A stretch of 64,000 nt of DNA. Source: Oscheius onirici. Its lineage: Eukaryota; Nematoda; Chromadorea; Rhabditida; Rhabditidae. Shown here one piece after another: positions 21,649 through 33,673 of the stretch. The notes under the pieces are model-generated. The model was not told where the DNA came from. It searched no databases and worked only from the letters and a program-made list of their open reading frames with translations. A program made the position numbers and the translations under genes. The DNA lies in the NCBI GenBank assembly GCA_932521025.1, contig OW051468.1, positions 7,626,064-7,690,063 on the forward strand. The letters are read 5' to 3'. Every line of letters begins with the position of its first letter. Position 1 is the stretch's first letter.

Positions 21649-23279
21649 ATGACGGCAAACGGCAACGATTCCGTCGATTCTGCTATCCTCAAGCAGCTCG
21701 AATACTACTTTGGTAATATTAATCTTCCTCGCGACAAGTTCCTGCAGGAGAAGATGAAAGAGGACTCTGGATGTAAGCTAATTTCTTCTCTTTGAAGCAT
21801 TTGCTCCATTTTCCAGGGATTCCGATCGAAACGCTGCTTACCTTCAACAGACTGGCCAATTTGAGCACGGACCCAGACGTCATTTCCAAGGCTGTCAAGG
21901 TGATTCTAACTTTTTTGTTCACCGAATTATCGGTTTAGGATGCCGACTCCGAGATCATCTCTCTGTCTGAAGATGGCACCAAGATCCGTCGTAATGTCGG
22001 AAATCCACTCCCGGAAAATTCCCTCGAATACTGGCAAAAGCTGAAGCATCAAACCGTTTACATGGTAGTTTCCTGGACAAATTGTCACCAACTTTGTTTT
22101 CCAGAAAGGTTTCCCCACCGATACTGCCCTGGATAGCATTATGGAATACGCCAAGCAGTTTGGAAATGTCGAGAACGTGCTGATGCGTAGAACTAAAGGA
22201 GACCGCATCTTCAAGGGATCCGTCTTCGCTACCTACAAAACCCGCGAAGAGGCCGAGAATGCCCAGAAGAGCACAGAGAAATTCGGCGATGTTGAGCTGG
22301 TGAAAATGATGCAAGACGACTACTGGGTTGCCAAGAACAAGGAAACAAAGGTAGTCGCTTTAAGTTTTCTTCGCAAACCATAAAATTTCAGGATAAGCGT
22401 GCCGCCGAGAAAGCCGCCAAATCGGCAAAGAAGGCAGAGGAGATTGTCGAAAAGAATCAGGCCAAAAATCAAGTCACCTTCGTCAAAGGTCTCATTCTGG
22501 CCGTTGACGGAATTACCGAGGAAACTACCATGAACGAGGTCAAAGATTTCTTCAAGCAGTTCGGAGAGGCCGTCTATGTCGTCCACGAGAACAAAAGCTC
22601 AAATGCTGAAATCAGGTAGCATTTTGTCTGGAAAACAAGCTGCATCGGAAGTAGTTCTCTGGCTTCACCATTTGCAACTCCATTTTCTTCTAGCGAAATT
22701 CCACTCAACGTTGCAGTAGTAGCAGCTATCCAATTTTCAAATGTTCCTCTTTTCGCAAGCTACGTATCCAAACCATTGATATTTATATGAGAAAATAACG
22801 TTGCAGCCTTCCTTGGCGGAACGAGCGCACGATATAGTGTTGAGCGGTTGTTTGTGCGCAATTTGGTACTAGATAGTCTGGTCATTTTCACAATCCTTCT
22901 TTTTTCAGATTCACCGGAGCAGAAGACGCAGCAAAGACTGCTTGGGGTAAAGCCGTCGAAGCCGGAACTGATGGAAAAGTCTTGTACAAGGAAAAAGAGC
23001 TGACTGGTCGTGTGCTGGATGGCGAAGAGGAAGAAGCCTACTGGAATGCCTTCAATCAACAGCGAAACCAGAAGAGCTTCGGTGGACGTGGCGGTCGTGG
23101 AAGGTAGTTCCGGAGACTGTTTCTGCCAGTAATGAGCAACTTTTAGGGGCGGTGGTCGCGGAGGTAGAGGAGGACGTGGAGGACGAGGCGGCCGCGATGG
23201 AAAGTGGAACAAACGTTCCCGCGACGATCAGTCGGATGCTCCGCAGGCCAAGAAGACCGTCTTCAACGACGAGGAATAA
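21649..23279 (+). CDS. SSB: La ribonucleoprotein (SSB, lupus La homologue)
   Basis: La binds the 3' oligo-U ends of RNA polymerase III transcripts and protects them in the nucleus. Seven exons (21649-21772, 21817-21899, 21939-22064, 22105-22350, 22392-22615, 22909-23103, 23147-23279) encode 376 aa. The La motif covers LKQLEYYFGNINLPRDKF and LLTFNRLANLSTD. RRM1 starts at QTVYMKGFPTDTALD and contains RIFKGSVFATYKT. A lysine-rich linker leads to a second RRM (VTFVKGLILAVDGI to EIRFTGAEDAA). A glycine-arginine (RGG) tail follows, then a basic segment (KWNKRSRDD) ending KTVFNDEE. Length and order fit animal La proteins well. The 293-nt intron before exon 6 is the only long one. Confidence 0.93.
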
Positions 23280-23405
23280 TTTCTCATCATACGTGTTTTG
23301 TTATTGTTGTTACGTTCTCTGTTGTTCCGTCCCATTCAGTAAATTCCTTATTTATTCAGAAAATCTATATAGATGGAAAAATAGCATAAGGTATTTTATG
23401 AGCTA

Positions 23406-23530
23406 AGAATGATGGAAGCCTTACTTTCACGTTGAGCCAATCGCCATCGAATAGACGCCTTTGTCAGCTGCTCTTCTTGTATTGGACAATGTTGCCGGGA
23501 TTTCACCACATGAACCGCTCTTCCTGTAAA
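23406..23530 (-). pseudogene. Relic of a TOPBP1 exon
   Basis: These 125 bp match the exon near 25418-25555 of the downstream minus-strand TOPBP1 gene (shared run GCCATCGAATAGACGCCTTT and flanks). They carry small deletions and two in-frame stops. The rest of the gene is absent, so this is a duplicated and decayed fragment. Confidence 0.8.
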
Positions 23531-23679
23531 TAGATTATTGCTCCTTCACATTTCTGGAAAAAGTCTAGGAAAAGGTTGTTTTGTAAACACGTGCATTTTC
23601 TTTGAACAAGCGAAGTGACCATTGATTTCTAAATTCAATTATCAATTCTCCCGATCCATTTTCACTACTGATTCGTTTA

Positions 23680-24858
23680 ATGACATCAGAGGAGTTCTGG
23701 ACTGACAACGATGTGCACATTTCCAAGGTGAGTCTACTTGTGTCTCTAAAACAAGACGAAGAGTTCAGTTAAGTAATGAAAAATTCAAAAAGAAGAGATC
23801 CTGTTTGGTTTCCCAATTGGAAACCATAACGAACGACGACTTTCTGAAAGCTCAGTATTTGGAAGTTATCATTGTGCGAGACCGAAATTCTCTTCCTTTG
23901 CCGGAGCCTGTCGATCTGTACCAAATTTCTGCTGTATCTGCTCTAATCCTGTATCTGCCTTTATGTCTCTCTGTTTTCGGTCTTTCAATGTTTCCCCCTA
24001 ACTGTCTCTCTGTTTACCAAAGCCATTGGATTTCAGGAAACACAACTTCACGTAGAGCGAAAAATTCTATTTGGCAGATTAGACACTAGTCGACATCTGC
24101 TGGCAAATCCCGATTCGGTTCACCCATATACACCGCAGATTGTTGACTCTACTTCAATTCTACCATTTACATTTGTCAAAACAGCTGATATTTGGGACTG
24201 CAAGCAAAATGAAGTGGCCATTTGTAATACTTGATCAGTGGTGGGGAGAGTTTGAAGAGGTCAACCTATCGAAGGTAAAGCCATGGATGTTCGGCTCTAT
24301 TGCTTCGCGCTTCAATTCTTTTTGGGAATGGGCTAAAGCCAAGAAGATGGTTTGGTAGTTTCAAGTACATAATACTTTCGGTTAAAAATTCCAGAAAATT
24401 ACATGTATTTCCGTTGAAAACTTTTCGGAGGTGCCCGGTGCTATAGAGGATCTTCTGGAGCACGTTGATATTGTTCGTTTGAAAGGGCTTAGCTCAACTT
24501 CTCTGTCAACGATTTCTCAAATCGTCGACGTTTTTTTATCGTAACAACTCACAAAATACCAAACTTTTTTAGGCTTGGTGATCCCCCGGCTGATCTCCGG
24601 CTGCTGGAACTACAGGACAACTTTTTTTGCTTCCATTATTCATCTATCCGAGACCACTTTGAACCAAGCAATCTCGAGACCACGTGTTTTCATTATACTA
24701 TGCCTGAAGTTCGTGATCGTTTCTCTACCATTCTCGTCGCCAATCCGGACAGTGTCTTACTTGCCCTCGTAGTGGATTCAACAATGCAAAGCTATTGTTA
24801 TTTCCACTTCTATACAAATCTGCGCACACTAAGTGATCGTCGTTTCGACTGCCTATAG
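23680..24858 (+). CDS. Unrecognised multi-exon protein of about 300 aa
   Basis: No family is recognised. A consistent model starts MTSEEFWTDNDVHISK (23680-23727) and continues at 23769 (LSNEKFKKKRSCLVSQ). It then passes through ETQLHVERKILFGR, LIFGTASKMKWPFV, KITCISVENFSEVPG and LGDPPADLRLLELQD to FHFYTNLRTLSDRRFDCL and a stop at 24858. All junctions are phase-compatible with GT-AG introns mostly of 41-45 nt. The sequence is rich in aromatic and hydrophobic residues without a signal peptide or membrane helix. The overall style recalls rapidly evolving nematode families such as F-box-associated domains, but this is only an impression. It is flanked by duplicated fragments of La and TOPBP1. Confidence 0.55.
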
Positions 24859-24969
24859 ACTATTCTTCCTACAATGAAAACCCCGATTCAATTATAGATC
24901 CCGATTCTTTTATGCTCTTCTCGAGGGATATCACCGTACTGATGAGTAAACGACCATTACCGTTATTAG

Positions 24970-25020
24970 CTGTTGTTCCGTCCCATTCAGTAAATCCACT
25001 TTTATATAAATGGAAAAACG
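24970..25020 (+). repeat. Duplicated fragment of the La 3' end region
   Basis: GTTGTTCCGTCCCATTCAGT and following bases repeat the sequence at 23321-23345 just after the La stop codon. The copy here lies between the unrecognised gene and the end of TOPBP1. Confidence 0.75.
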
Positions 25021-25029
25021 ATACAGAGG

Positions 25030-28000
25030 TTAGGAAATACAATGTCTAAAAACTTGATAATCGCGATGGTAGCAGTCTTCCTCGTCAACCGACTCGTCCG
25101 TCAACAAATTCGAAATGTAGTCGAGCGAAAAGACCTTCCCGCCGGCTTTGACCACTTCTTTCAGCTCCTGAAGCGGGTTTTTTTGCATAAATAGGAAAAA
25201 AGTTACATTTTGCGTCCAGGCATCATTTTTAACAGGAATCACGTGTGTTGGCCGGTATTCGGCTATACTGCTCGTCATTTTCTCTCTTGTCGTTACTAGA
25301 GCATCTCCGGCCTTTAGTAAGGGGACAAGACCCTTTGCTTTGTCCTTCGACGCGTATAATATCACTCTCCAGCCGCTGAATACTCCTTTCTAAAAGAATT
25401 TAGGAATTTTATCAACCAAGAATAATGGAAACCTTGTTACTTTCGCGTAGAGCCATTCGCCATCGAATAGACGCCTTTGCCAGCTGCTCTTCTCGTCCCT
25501 TTATCTTGTACTGGACAATGTTGTCGGGATTTCCCCATTCGAATAGCTCTTCCTGCAATAACACGAGTTAGAGGACCATACGCTTCCGTCTGTTGAGTAA
25601 CTTTGAATCGCAAATTTTTTGACCCCATAGTACCGTGATCAGCAAAAACAATGTGTGGCCGTAATCAAATTTTTTTTACATTTCGATAACCGCTTAGAAA
25701 ATCAGTTTCCTAGAGGAAAGCGACAGGATTACTAGAAAAAGGGGAAAACTTACAGGAAGAAACTTTCCGGCCGTCATTGAATGACGAAGATAATCTACGG
25801 TAAGAATCCATCGACCACTCGCAATGCATCCCATCAGCTTGGATCCTCTGACCAGTTTTCCGCAGATAAGATGCGTCAGCTCGTCCGGAATGTCGTTCTG
25901 CTCCGTGGCGACTCGTCCACCCAGCTTTACAATAGCTTCTTCGCTCATTTCCTTCTCCTAAAGGCTGGTTTATCACGATTATTGTTATAAATTACATCTG
26001 GCGACAATCCGGTGAACATGAACACGCGCTGTGTTCTTTTCGCGGTTCTCGGAGGCGGCGTTCTGGTCGGTTTGAGAGACGGCGGACGAGTTCTTGTGGG
26101 AGTGACGTTCTCTTTCGATCTTCTTCCACTAAATTTGGATGATTAGAGGTAAATGGAAGAAATACTTTGATTGCTGTTTGGCGCCCTGTGGAACGGCTTC
26201 CCGGACAGCGAAATGATCAGTAATGACGATGGATTCCGTCGGTGGATCTGCTGCATTGAGGGGGACGTCCATCGAAATGATCAGTGACGTCTTAATTGGT
26301 TTTCGATTAAGATGAACACAACAAGGTCGATCCGGTCAAATTTTAGGATAGATGCAGAAAATACAGTAACCAGTCCAGTAAAGTCTGTTCAAAACAGTAT
26401 GTTACAGTAACCCAGAATTACCTTCCCTGCAAGACCATTTGGTTAGCCTAACAGCGAAAAAAAATCAAATCAACCTGGTGAAATGACTGTTAGGGAAAAA
26501 AAGAAATACATAAGGAATTTTTGTGTTACTCTATCATAATTTTCTGAAGACTTTATCCAGGTTTTTAGGATAAGCGAGAACGAAATTTAGGACAAAAAAA
26601 CAGATCACTGTAGCCTTTTCACTATTCCAAGCCGCAAGGCACACTGGCGAAAACGACTTACATCTCTAATTTCCTTTATGGGGGCCGGTTGGATGGTTAG
26701 AGCCGTTCTTTTTACACTCTCTACGACGAGCTCTTCCTGGTAATCGTGAGATCTGAACAATTGTTGAAGAAAAAAGGAAACTAGTGTTACATTGTAGCAT
26801 GCCAATCGACAGCCGGCTCCAGAGCGGATACTCTTTTGACCGTATTCAAGACTGGCGAATCTTCTATCATCTCATGTGGCCTTTTTCGCTTCGGCGCAAC
26901 CGTTGGTTGAGTCGGCTCGGGAGACAGACGAGCTGTCTGGGCTGAAAAATATGTCGTTTCGAGGCTTATTTATTCCGTCAGGACACTCAGCCTTTTGACT
27001 TTACACCAGGGATTTCGAGATTTTTACTCGAATTAAAATTCAGTGTTGTCTTCCGAAAACCAAAAACTGACCAAGAAAATGCATCTGTTTTTGCATGAGT
27101 TGGTCGCTGCGAGCTGCTTCTTCACTCGGATCCGGCTTGACTGGATTTCCTTGTTTTTCTCGTCTCGGCGTCGTCCTATACAACTCCTTCTCTGTAAGTC
27201 TTCTAGAAACGGTCTGTTCGGAGGCCGTTCGATGAGGCTCAGCTCCCGGTATTTTTCCAGTTTTAACGGCTGCCTCGGCCAGCATTTTACCCATTTGAGT
27301 GACGGTCTTAAATTACTGTATAAGCAAAATAACGAAAAATGCATACGATGCGAAGACTTTCGTCCTCTTCTTCCGTTACAACGGGACTCGGCATTTCAGC
27401 TATAAGTTGAGAGACTCCTTCAATGTGAAATCCGTAATTTTTTATAATGTTTAAACTTTGTTTAAAAAGAATACCTTGGATTAAATCTCTCCAACGATTT
27501 GCGTCCTACTCGTGACGTCGATTGAGGAATTTTTGGAGTGCTCGTAGCACAGCCATGAAATTCCAGAGGTTCCGTGAAATCTATGTCCAACATGTGACCG
27601 TTTTGCATATGAGTTCCGGCTCGTGGAGTTTCTACAATCTTTTTAGAGCAAAAGAAGATCATTTACCTAGAGATATAGATGGTCGAGTCCGTACTGAATC
27701 CACGCTGTGACGAGAAGCAGCGACTACTGAAGTAGCTGGAGAGTTTCCTGGACGAGATTGAGCAGGATCTTGGTCCCAAACATATTCTGAAAATGACAGC
27801 TTAAAGGAAGCCTTCGGCTATGCCGGAATGCCGGAAACGCTGCAGGACCAATCGGCATTGGTCCCGTCACGATCTTGCATACTTTTCATTTTTTGACGCT
27901 TTGCACTCGTTTTATCGTTTTCAAACTATGTTTAATCGATTTAGCATCAAATTTTACACCAGTTATGTCTATTCCGACATCAAAAATGCTGTGCTTAGCT

Positions 28001-30575
28001 AAGAACAGAAACGCTGTTTTCGCCTTTTCCTTCCCGTTTTATTAGATTTTTGCTTTCGGAATATACTTATCTGATGTAAAATTTGATGCCGAATCGATTA
28101 AACATGGTTTGGAAACGAACAAATGAGTGTAAAACGTCGAAAACGCGAAAATAAAATTTTTGAGATGAGATCGCGTCGGGACCCGCTGTAATCGTGACGG
28201 AACCCGTGCAATTGGTATCACAGCGATTTTTCGAAGCCGGAGACACGCTTTAAACAAGCTCGTTTAGGCCGAACAAGGACATTTTTTTCCGCGACTGATG
28301 GGGTTCTATTTTTTCAACGGAACAGGGGAAACGAACCTTCAGTAGGGAGAAGTTCTTTACTCTCTATGCACCCAACGAGCCAATGGGCCCGAAGGACGGC
28401 TACTCCTCTTGACTGAGCCTCGATTAGAACTCGTCTTTCTGCTTCTTTTACAGCCGTCACAACGATATGTGTTGCTCTTTCGATAGAATTGACGCGAGTG
28501 GCTCCGCATCTGTCCAGAACGCGGTTGATTTTGTCCTGACGCGCTTTATCCACTCCGGCCACGAAAACACAACAGCCCTGGATGAACATATTAATAGAAA
28601 AAAGTTTTTTTTACCTCAAAAAAGTCGAAATCTCCTTTTAGCGTCGCGTCAAAGACCTTGTCTAGCTGGCGAATAACCTCGTTGATTTGATCGTCCGTCG
28701 AAAGGAGACGTTTGCTTTGAGTTCGAGGCATCGTGAATGGGGTGATGGGAGAGGGTACAGTCTTTCCGGTCGCGTTATGTTCCTCGAAAGAGATGACCGT
28801 CTGCTTCAGGGGACCGTAAATGGAGCTCGTATCGAGATCTTTCGGTGGTTCTGCTCCCGGCTTCTGGGTGCTATTCTTCGCCACGGACTCTTGCGGCTTC
28901 GATGGATCGAACTTTCTGAAACATTCGATTGAAAAATGGAAACTACAGAAAACGTGAACGAAGCCACATATATAATTTTTTAAATGCTAGGACAATGCGT
29001 TACTGCAACAATTCCGGGGCCAGTTTGGTCAATCAAAACTTACTTTTCGTCTTGAACATATCCCAGCTCTATGCACTTTCGTATCCAACGAATCGTCACA
29101 ATTTCCACATTGCCCCATTGTTTGGCCTAAAATTATCTGACTTTTAAAGCTTCTACAAAAAAACCTTGATATATTTGTCTCCAGTAGTCTTTTCCGTTAC
29201 AAGATGCGTACAGACACCCTTCTTCATCTCTCCTGGGCTCTTTCCGCCGTGCATCTCGACAAGTCGAACGAGATCTTGGCGTTCTTGACCAACGACGCCG
29301 GACGTACAAATAACCTGTTTAACCGAGTTTGAGAGAGCTCTGGTGAAAAAAATACCATGCTATTAAAGACGGGAAGAAGGTACTTTTCGACGATTTCGGC
29401 TTTTGTAAAGCTGCGACCAGTGAGCTTTTTGGCCTCTTCCCAAGCATCTTCAATCCATGCAGGTTTCAAGATCGGAATACGCGTTGTTTTAGCCGCCTAA
29501 ATGTGTTTAATGTTGCGATAAAATATCTCTGCTTACTCGATATTTGTTGGACGAGTAGCAGCCCTTTTCCGTGACGAGGTGAGTGACGGTCGGATAGAGA
29601 TTGCCTTCGGCTACACCGTCCATATAGCGAACCAACTTGGAGAGCTGCTCCTAAATTACAAATTGAGCTAAAAGTTAGGAGAAAGCGGACTCTTTTGTCT
29701 CGCGAAAGACCAGTAAAGCAAATTTTGGTCTTGCTCAAACTGGAAGAAAATATCGGATGTGACTTCTTCGGAATCGGCCTGCCTTCTTGCAAACATTTGC
29801 GGATAAGTAAAGTCCCGAGAACTCTGCAACTGATTTAGGTTAAAAATACAAGGAAATGGGCCTTACTTGCACTTGATATTCTCCAAATGTTCGAATGCTT
29901 TTCCTTTGAAGACTGGAAAGACGAAAAAGTGCGGATTTCCAGATTTCACTTTCATGGCCTCTTCGACACTTATCCACTGCGGATCGACGTCTACTTGTAC
30001 CAACATCTGGAAACAACAGATTTTCTCAATATCATCCTCATTTTTCTTCAGAAGTTGAAACAGAACATAAAAATGGTCGTTTTAGCACTACATGGATTGA
30101 ACTAAAACGAACCGAGGTCGTCTTGTTTGACTTTAAACATCACACGAACTGTTAGCCTTCCCAATGTTCGTTCGCCAACATGAACCCAGGTCGGACATTT
30201 TAAAATCTCATCAAACCCGTTTTTATAAAAAGGTAGACATTTTGATGATTAATTCCATGAAAAGTAAGGCTGACAAAAGGTCGCAGGAAACTTAGAATCG
30301 ACGATATTCTTGACTAGGTGTAATGAAGGAAGCGTTCGTCGGTTGTTATAGCGGAACGAACCTCGAAGGTTTCCTCCTGAAAGACCTGATCATCAGGAGT
30401 AATTTCGCTAGCCGTATCGAGATCGGAAATGAGATAGATCTGCGGCTCGTCGCCTGGATGTTCATTTCGGACGGAAGCCTAGATGAAATTTGTTGAGAAC
30501 TATGCTTAAAAGGTGTACCTTTCGAGCTTGTGATTGGCTCCTGGAATGTTTTCTTGGCGCACCAGGCGCAGTCAT
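25030..30575 (-). CDS. TOPBP1: TOPBP1 (DNA topoisomerase II-binding protein 1, multi-BRCT) homologue
   Basis: TOPBP1 is a scaffold for replication origin firing and ATR activation. The start ATG at 30575 follows a TTTTTCAG acceptor by a few bases. Downstream exons contain several BRCT repeats. A BRCT pair near 29.2-29.7 kb includes KPAWIEDAWEEAKKLTGRSF and the THLVTEK signature. A central BRCT at 28.3-28.6 kb has VFVAGVDKARQDKINRVL and RAHWLVGCIESKELLP. C-terminal BRCTs at 25.0-25.9 kb include EEAIVKLGGRVATEQND and SGRWILTVDYLRHSM. They continue with EWGNPDNIVQYKIKGRE and GVFSGWRVILYASKDK, which follow the order of the end of vertebrate TOPBP1 (GAFSGWKVILHVDQS). The stop is at 25030. Introns hold a palindromic element (27.85-28.19 kb). 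It is the last gene of a four-gene minus-strand cluster. Not every middle exon was traced. Confidence 0.85.
27850..28190. mobile_element. Palindromic MITE-like element, copy 1
   Basis: Two diverged arms of about 140 bp (about 27860-28010 and 28070-28175) are inverted. They share GTTTAATCGATT(T/C)(A/G)GCATC, AAATTTTACA(C/T)CAG and TTTTACACTCATTTGTTCG motifs. The same motifs occur in the palindrome at 60.5-60.9 kb. It lies within the TOPBP1 gene, presumably in an intron. Confidence 0.7.
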
Positions 30576-30677
30576 ATTTACACACTGAAAAACCATAAAA
30601 ATTAGTTTGAATCATTAAAAAAAGGTATTGGAATGAGCAGAAAACATAAATAAGCTTCGCAAAAATACAGGAAATCT

Positions 30678-31960
30678 TTATTGGATAGTGTCAGGCTCTA
30701 CCAATTTTTTAATAGAATTAGTTACAATGTATTCTTTTCCCATCCAGTTGAACTGAGTGGGATAGCCAGAAGAGTCAAATTTGAAGAGGGGAAAGAGCTT
30801 ATCAGCAAGGGCGGATTTGACGAGGCCGTAGGTTGCGAAAGGCGCTGGATGGTAGAGACGGCCGTTGGCTAGCATGGACAGCTCTTCCGGCTGAAAAAAA
30901 GGGTATATCAATTGGAATTATAATTTGTTCAATAAATACGGGAGTAGCCCATTTTCCCGTGGAACTACACGCGACTGTAGGATACTCAGCCAGAGTTCTT
31001 GGTTCACTTTACGCGGTCTTTCCTCGAAGAAAATGGTATATGGTGAAATTCGCTGACAATTCTTTGGCTTCATGCGAGTTGTCCCTTAGAAATTGTCAAG
31101 CAAACAGCACGTAATAGGAGTTATTTGCCACTTTCTGGAGTCCGTTTATTCGTCTTCACTACCAAGGAAATATTGTAGAAAAGCTATGAAACGGCGAAAT
31201 AGCCATAACTTCCATGTGGAAGAACTGTCTGCCAAGATCACTAACATATAAGCAGTTAGTTTTAATGGTTATTATACTAGCTTAGAGGCTGAGAAACCAA
31301 TGGAAAGGTGGTTCGAACGGCTAAAAACTGTGACGCATGGATGAGATCATAAACAGCTAATTATGGAGTAATTTTCACACAAGACTCGTTTGATTTTAAG
31401 ATTTCAAAAAACCAACCTGAAACGGCACAGCTCTGGTCGACCCTCCAATTTTCAGCTTCATTCCGTCTTCCACGATTGCCGTATAGACGATTGGACGATC
31501 ATCGCAGCGCAGATAGTTCCTCTCCCGGCCACAGTGGCTCAAGAAGGGGAATGTTTCTTTATAGCGATCGGACTCGTTCACTCGCAGCTGCTTGTAGAAA
31601 AAGTCGAGGAATACTTGGTCTGAAAAGTATTAATTTATAAGCTGGTTTGATCGTTTTTTTTAACTCTCCGGGCAGAGAATATCTTGAAAAAAAAGCCTGG
31701 TTCTCACTTTAGGAGCAGTTTTCCAATCTAACATGTGCAGAAAAACAGGGTAAAAGCTAGACTACTAACCTAACCTCTGTAGGCAGCTGTAAAGGTTTTC
31801 ATTCGTGAGTCGTCGAGAAACAGAAATCCCTCGTGGCTGATGTAGTAGAAATATTCTCTAAATTGACGTTATTTCAAATAGTCGACGGTTTTTACCTGAA
31901 CTTGCCATCATATTGGCCTTGCGTGTAGAGCTTGTTGCACAAGATGGCAGCAATTCTCAT
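30678..31960 (-). CDS. UPF0598 family protein (C8orf82 homologue)
   Basis: This is a conserved eukaryotic protein of unknown function, predicted mitochondrial in vertebrates. The model starts MRIAAILCNKLYTQG at 31960. It runs through the family hallmark EYFYYISHEGFLFLDDSRMK, TFPFLSHCGRERNYLRCDDR, PIVYTAIVEDGMKLK and MLANGRLYHPAPFATYGLVK, then SALADKLF, to a stop at 30678. These blocks match vertebrate C8orf82 (REYFYYVDHQGQLFLDDS, SPCGRERNFLRCEDRPVV, NGRLYHPAP) in order. The gene lies 170 bp after NDUFB10 and 102 bp before TOPBP1, suggesting co-transcription. One long intron (about 30.9-31.4 kb) contains no recognised feature. Confidence 0.88.
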
Positions 31961-32130
31961 TCCTGCATCTTTTTCTCGATAAAATGAAGCTAAGGATCGA
32001 GACAAATGGCGAACAAGGCACGATAAAAGTGAAAAATACAAATTTGCATAACTTTTACTGAAAATAAGAACAATCTACACACATTTCAACGCAGAGTTAT
32101 CTAGTAAAATAACCATTCCCTAGGGCCATT

Positions 32131-33530
32131 TTAGACGAGACTGAAGGACGACTTTTTGCCCTGCTCCTTGTCAAATTCGGGATTTTGTGCCACCTCCTTG
32201 TAGTACTGCCAGTCCTTCGAGAGCGGCTTGTCTCCTTCCATCGTGGCCTTGGAGAGGTGGAACTCGTAAGGAGGCTCGTAGTTCTTCTTGTCCTGGTAGA
32301 ACATGCCCTTCTTCCAGAACGAGTAGTCGAATTCGCCATCGTCCATCTTCTTCTGAAAATTTGGCCATATTTTTAGGATTGAAGCGTTTTGGTGATCAAA
32401 TGGTCAGAGCCTTGTAGCTGGAAACAGCTCAGAATTTTTGTCAGGCTGTATTTTTACATTTAAGGCAAAAAACTATAGAAACACGGATTTCTTCAATTCT
32501 CAAAGCTTTCGACACAGGGTTGGCAAACCTGGCCGGCCAGGCTGGCACCCAGTTTACAACCTGGCCGGCGCGACTTTTTCGGCAAAGTTTGCCAACCCTG
32601 TTCGACACATGAACGAACAAAACTTGCGTCGTTGCTTCACTCAAAATCGACTGAAAGTATTTAAAAGAAGTTTGTGCTAGAAATAATTGCAATGGTAACA
32701 AACCTTGTGATCGGCAAGAGCATCAGCCCTCTCCTGCATAATTTCCGGATGCCGTCTCTCCCAGATCAGACGATGTTTCTGCTTCATGTAGGCATCTCTC
32801 ACATCGGCCTCAGCGCCAAGTTCTCCGTACTTGATGAAGAAGTTGAGCTCGCTCTCTTCCATATCCTCGATCGTCTTGACACATGGCGAGTGGTCCGGAT
32901 TGTGGTAGAGCATACAGCGGTCGACACGCTGTCGCAGCACTTGGAGGATAAAGCCGTCGACCATCTTATCCAAACGGAATTGTTCGTTCGCCTCAAAGAA
33001 GCAGGCCTAGAATTTGTTTGTATGCCAATTTTTGTTAAAAATGCCAACCTTGTCGTTGACGCCGCATTCGTCAATTTCGGGAACGCGGTCCACTTTGCGC
33101 TGATAATAAGGCAGACGATTCTTGTTCTGGAGAGGTTGGACGACAGTCTCTGAAGAAAATACATCAACTCTTGATGGGCGGTCTCTAAGCGACTTTCGGT
33201 GCAATTTCACTGTTTTTGAAGGTATCTTGAATCGATTTAGCCGTAACAACTTTGCCTACATCGAAAAGGATCGAAACGTACATTAAATGACAGCATTTTA
33301 GAGATATTTTACTCGTTTCGGCGCTGTGGAAGTAAAATTGCGTATAGTCGGACAATTTTTGAATATGTACCTCTGAACCAGGTAGTTGGAGCATCGAATG
33401 CCTTGTGGACATAATAGCGCATACGAGGATAGAAAGATCCGCGAGAATCGAGATCCCTCAGCTTCCAGTAGGCATCCCAGGCGGCCTTGTCTTCTTTTTG
33501 ACGTTCCTCGATTAAGGTGCCCTCACCCAT
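32131..33530 (-). CDS. NDUFB10: NADH dehydrogenase 1 beta subcomplex subunit 10 (NDUFB10/PDSW)
   Basis: This is an accessory subunit of mitochondrial complex I on the intermembrane-space side. The start MGEGTLIEERQKEDKAAWDA leads through MRYYVHKAFDAPTTWFR, NRLPYYQRKVDRVPEIDECG, EANEQFRLDKMVDGFILQVL, RQRVDRCMLYHNPDHSPCVK and FIKYGELGAEADVRDAYMK. A C-terminal exon (DGEFDYSFWKKGMFYQDKKN to GKKSSFSLV) completes it. The paired Cys and the YY.R...VPDI.EC block match human NDUFB10. The protein is longer at its C-terminus than the human one. An intron holds a tiny hAT-like element (32514-32600). It starts 144 bp after the EXOSC3 stop. Confidence 0.88.
32514..32600. mobile_element. Very small hAT-like MITE in an NDUFB10 intron
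   Basis: Ends CAGGGTTGGCAAAC and GTTTGCCAACCCTG are perfect inverted repeats. The flanks share TTCGACA(C), consistent with a 7-8 bp target duplication. The whole element is under 90 bp, with a GC-rich palindromic core (CCTGGCCGGCCAGGCTGG). Confidence 0.75.
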
Positions 33531-33673
33531 TTCTAGATTCACCAATTTTAGTATAAAACTGAAAAATAAAAGATACGAGTGACGAAAAACGTCGAAGGAG
33601 TTGATTTCCAACAAATTAATACATTTTAACGAGATTAACAAGGAAAATCAACGAATGCAGTTGTGTAACAAAA

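Noticed and set aside
22141-23212. Minus-strand frames opposite La
   Set aside because: They are shadows of La exons, including the Pro/Arg-rich one opposite the RGG tail.
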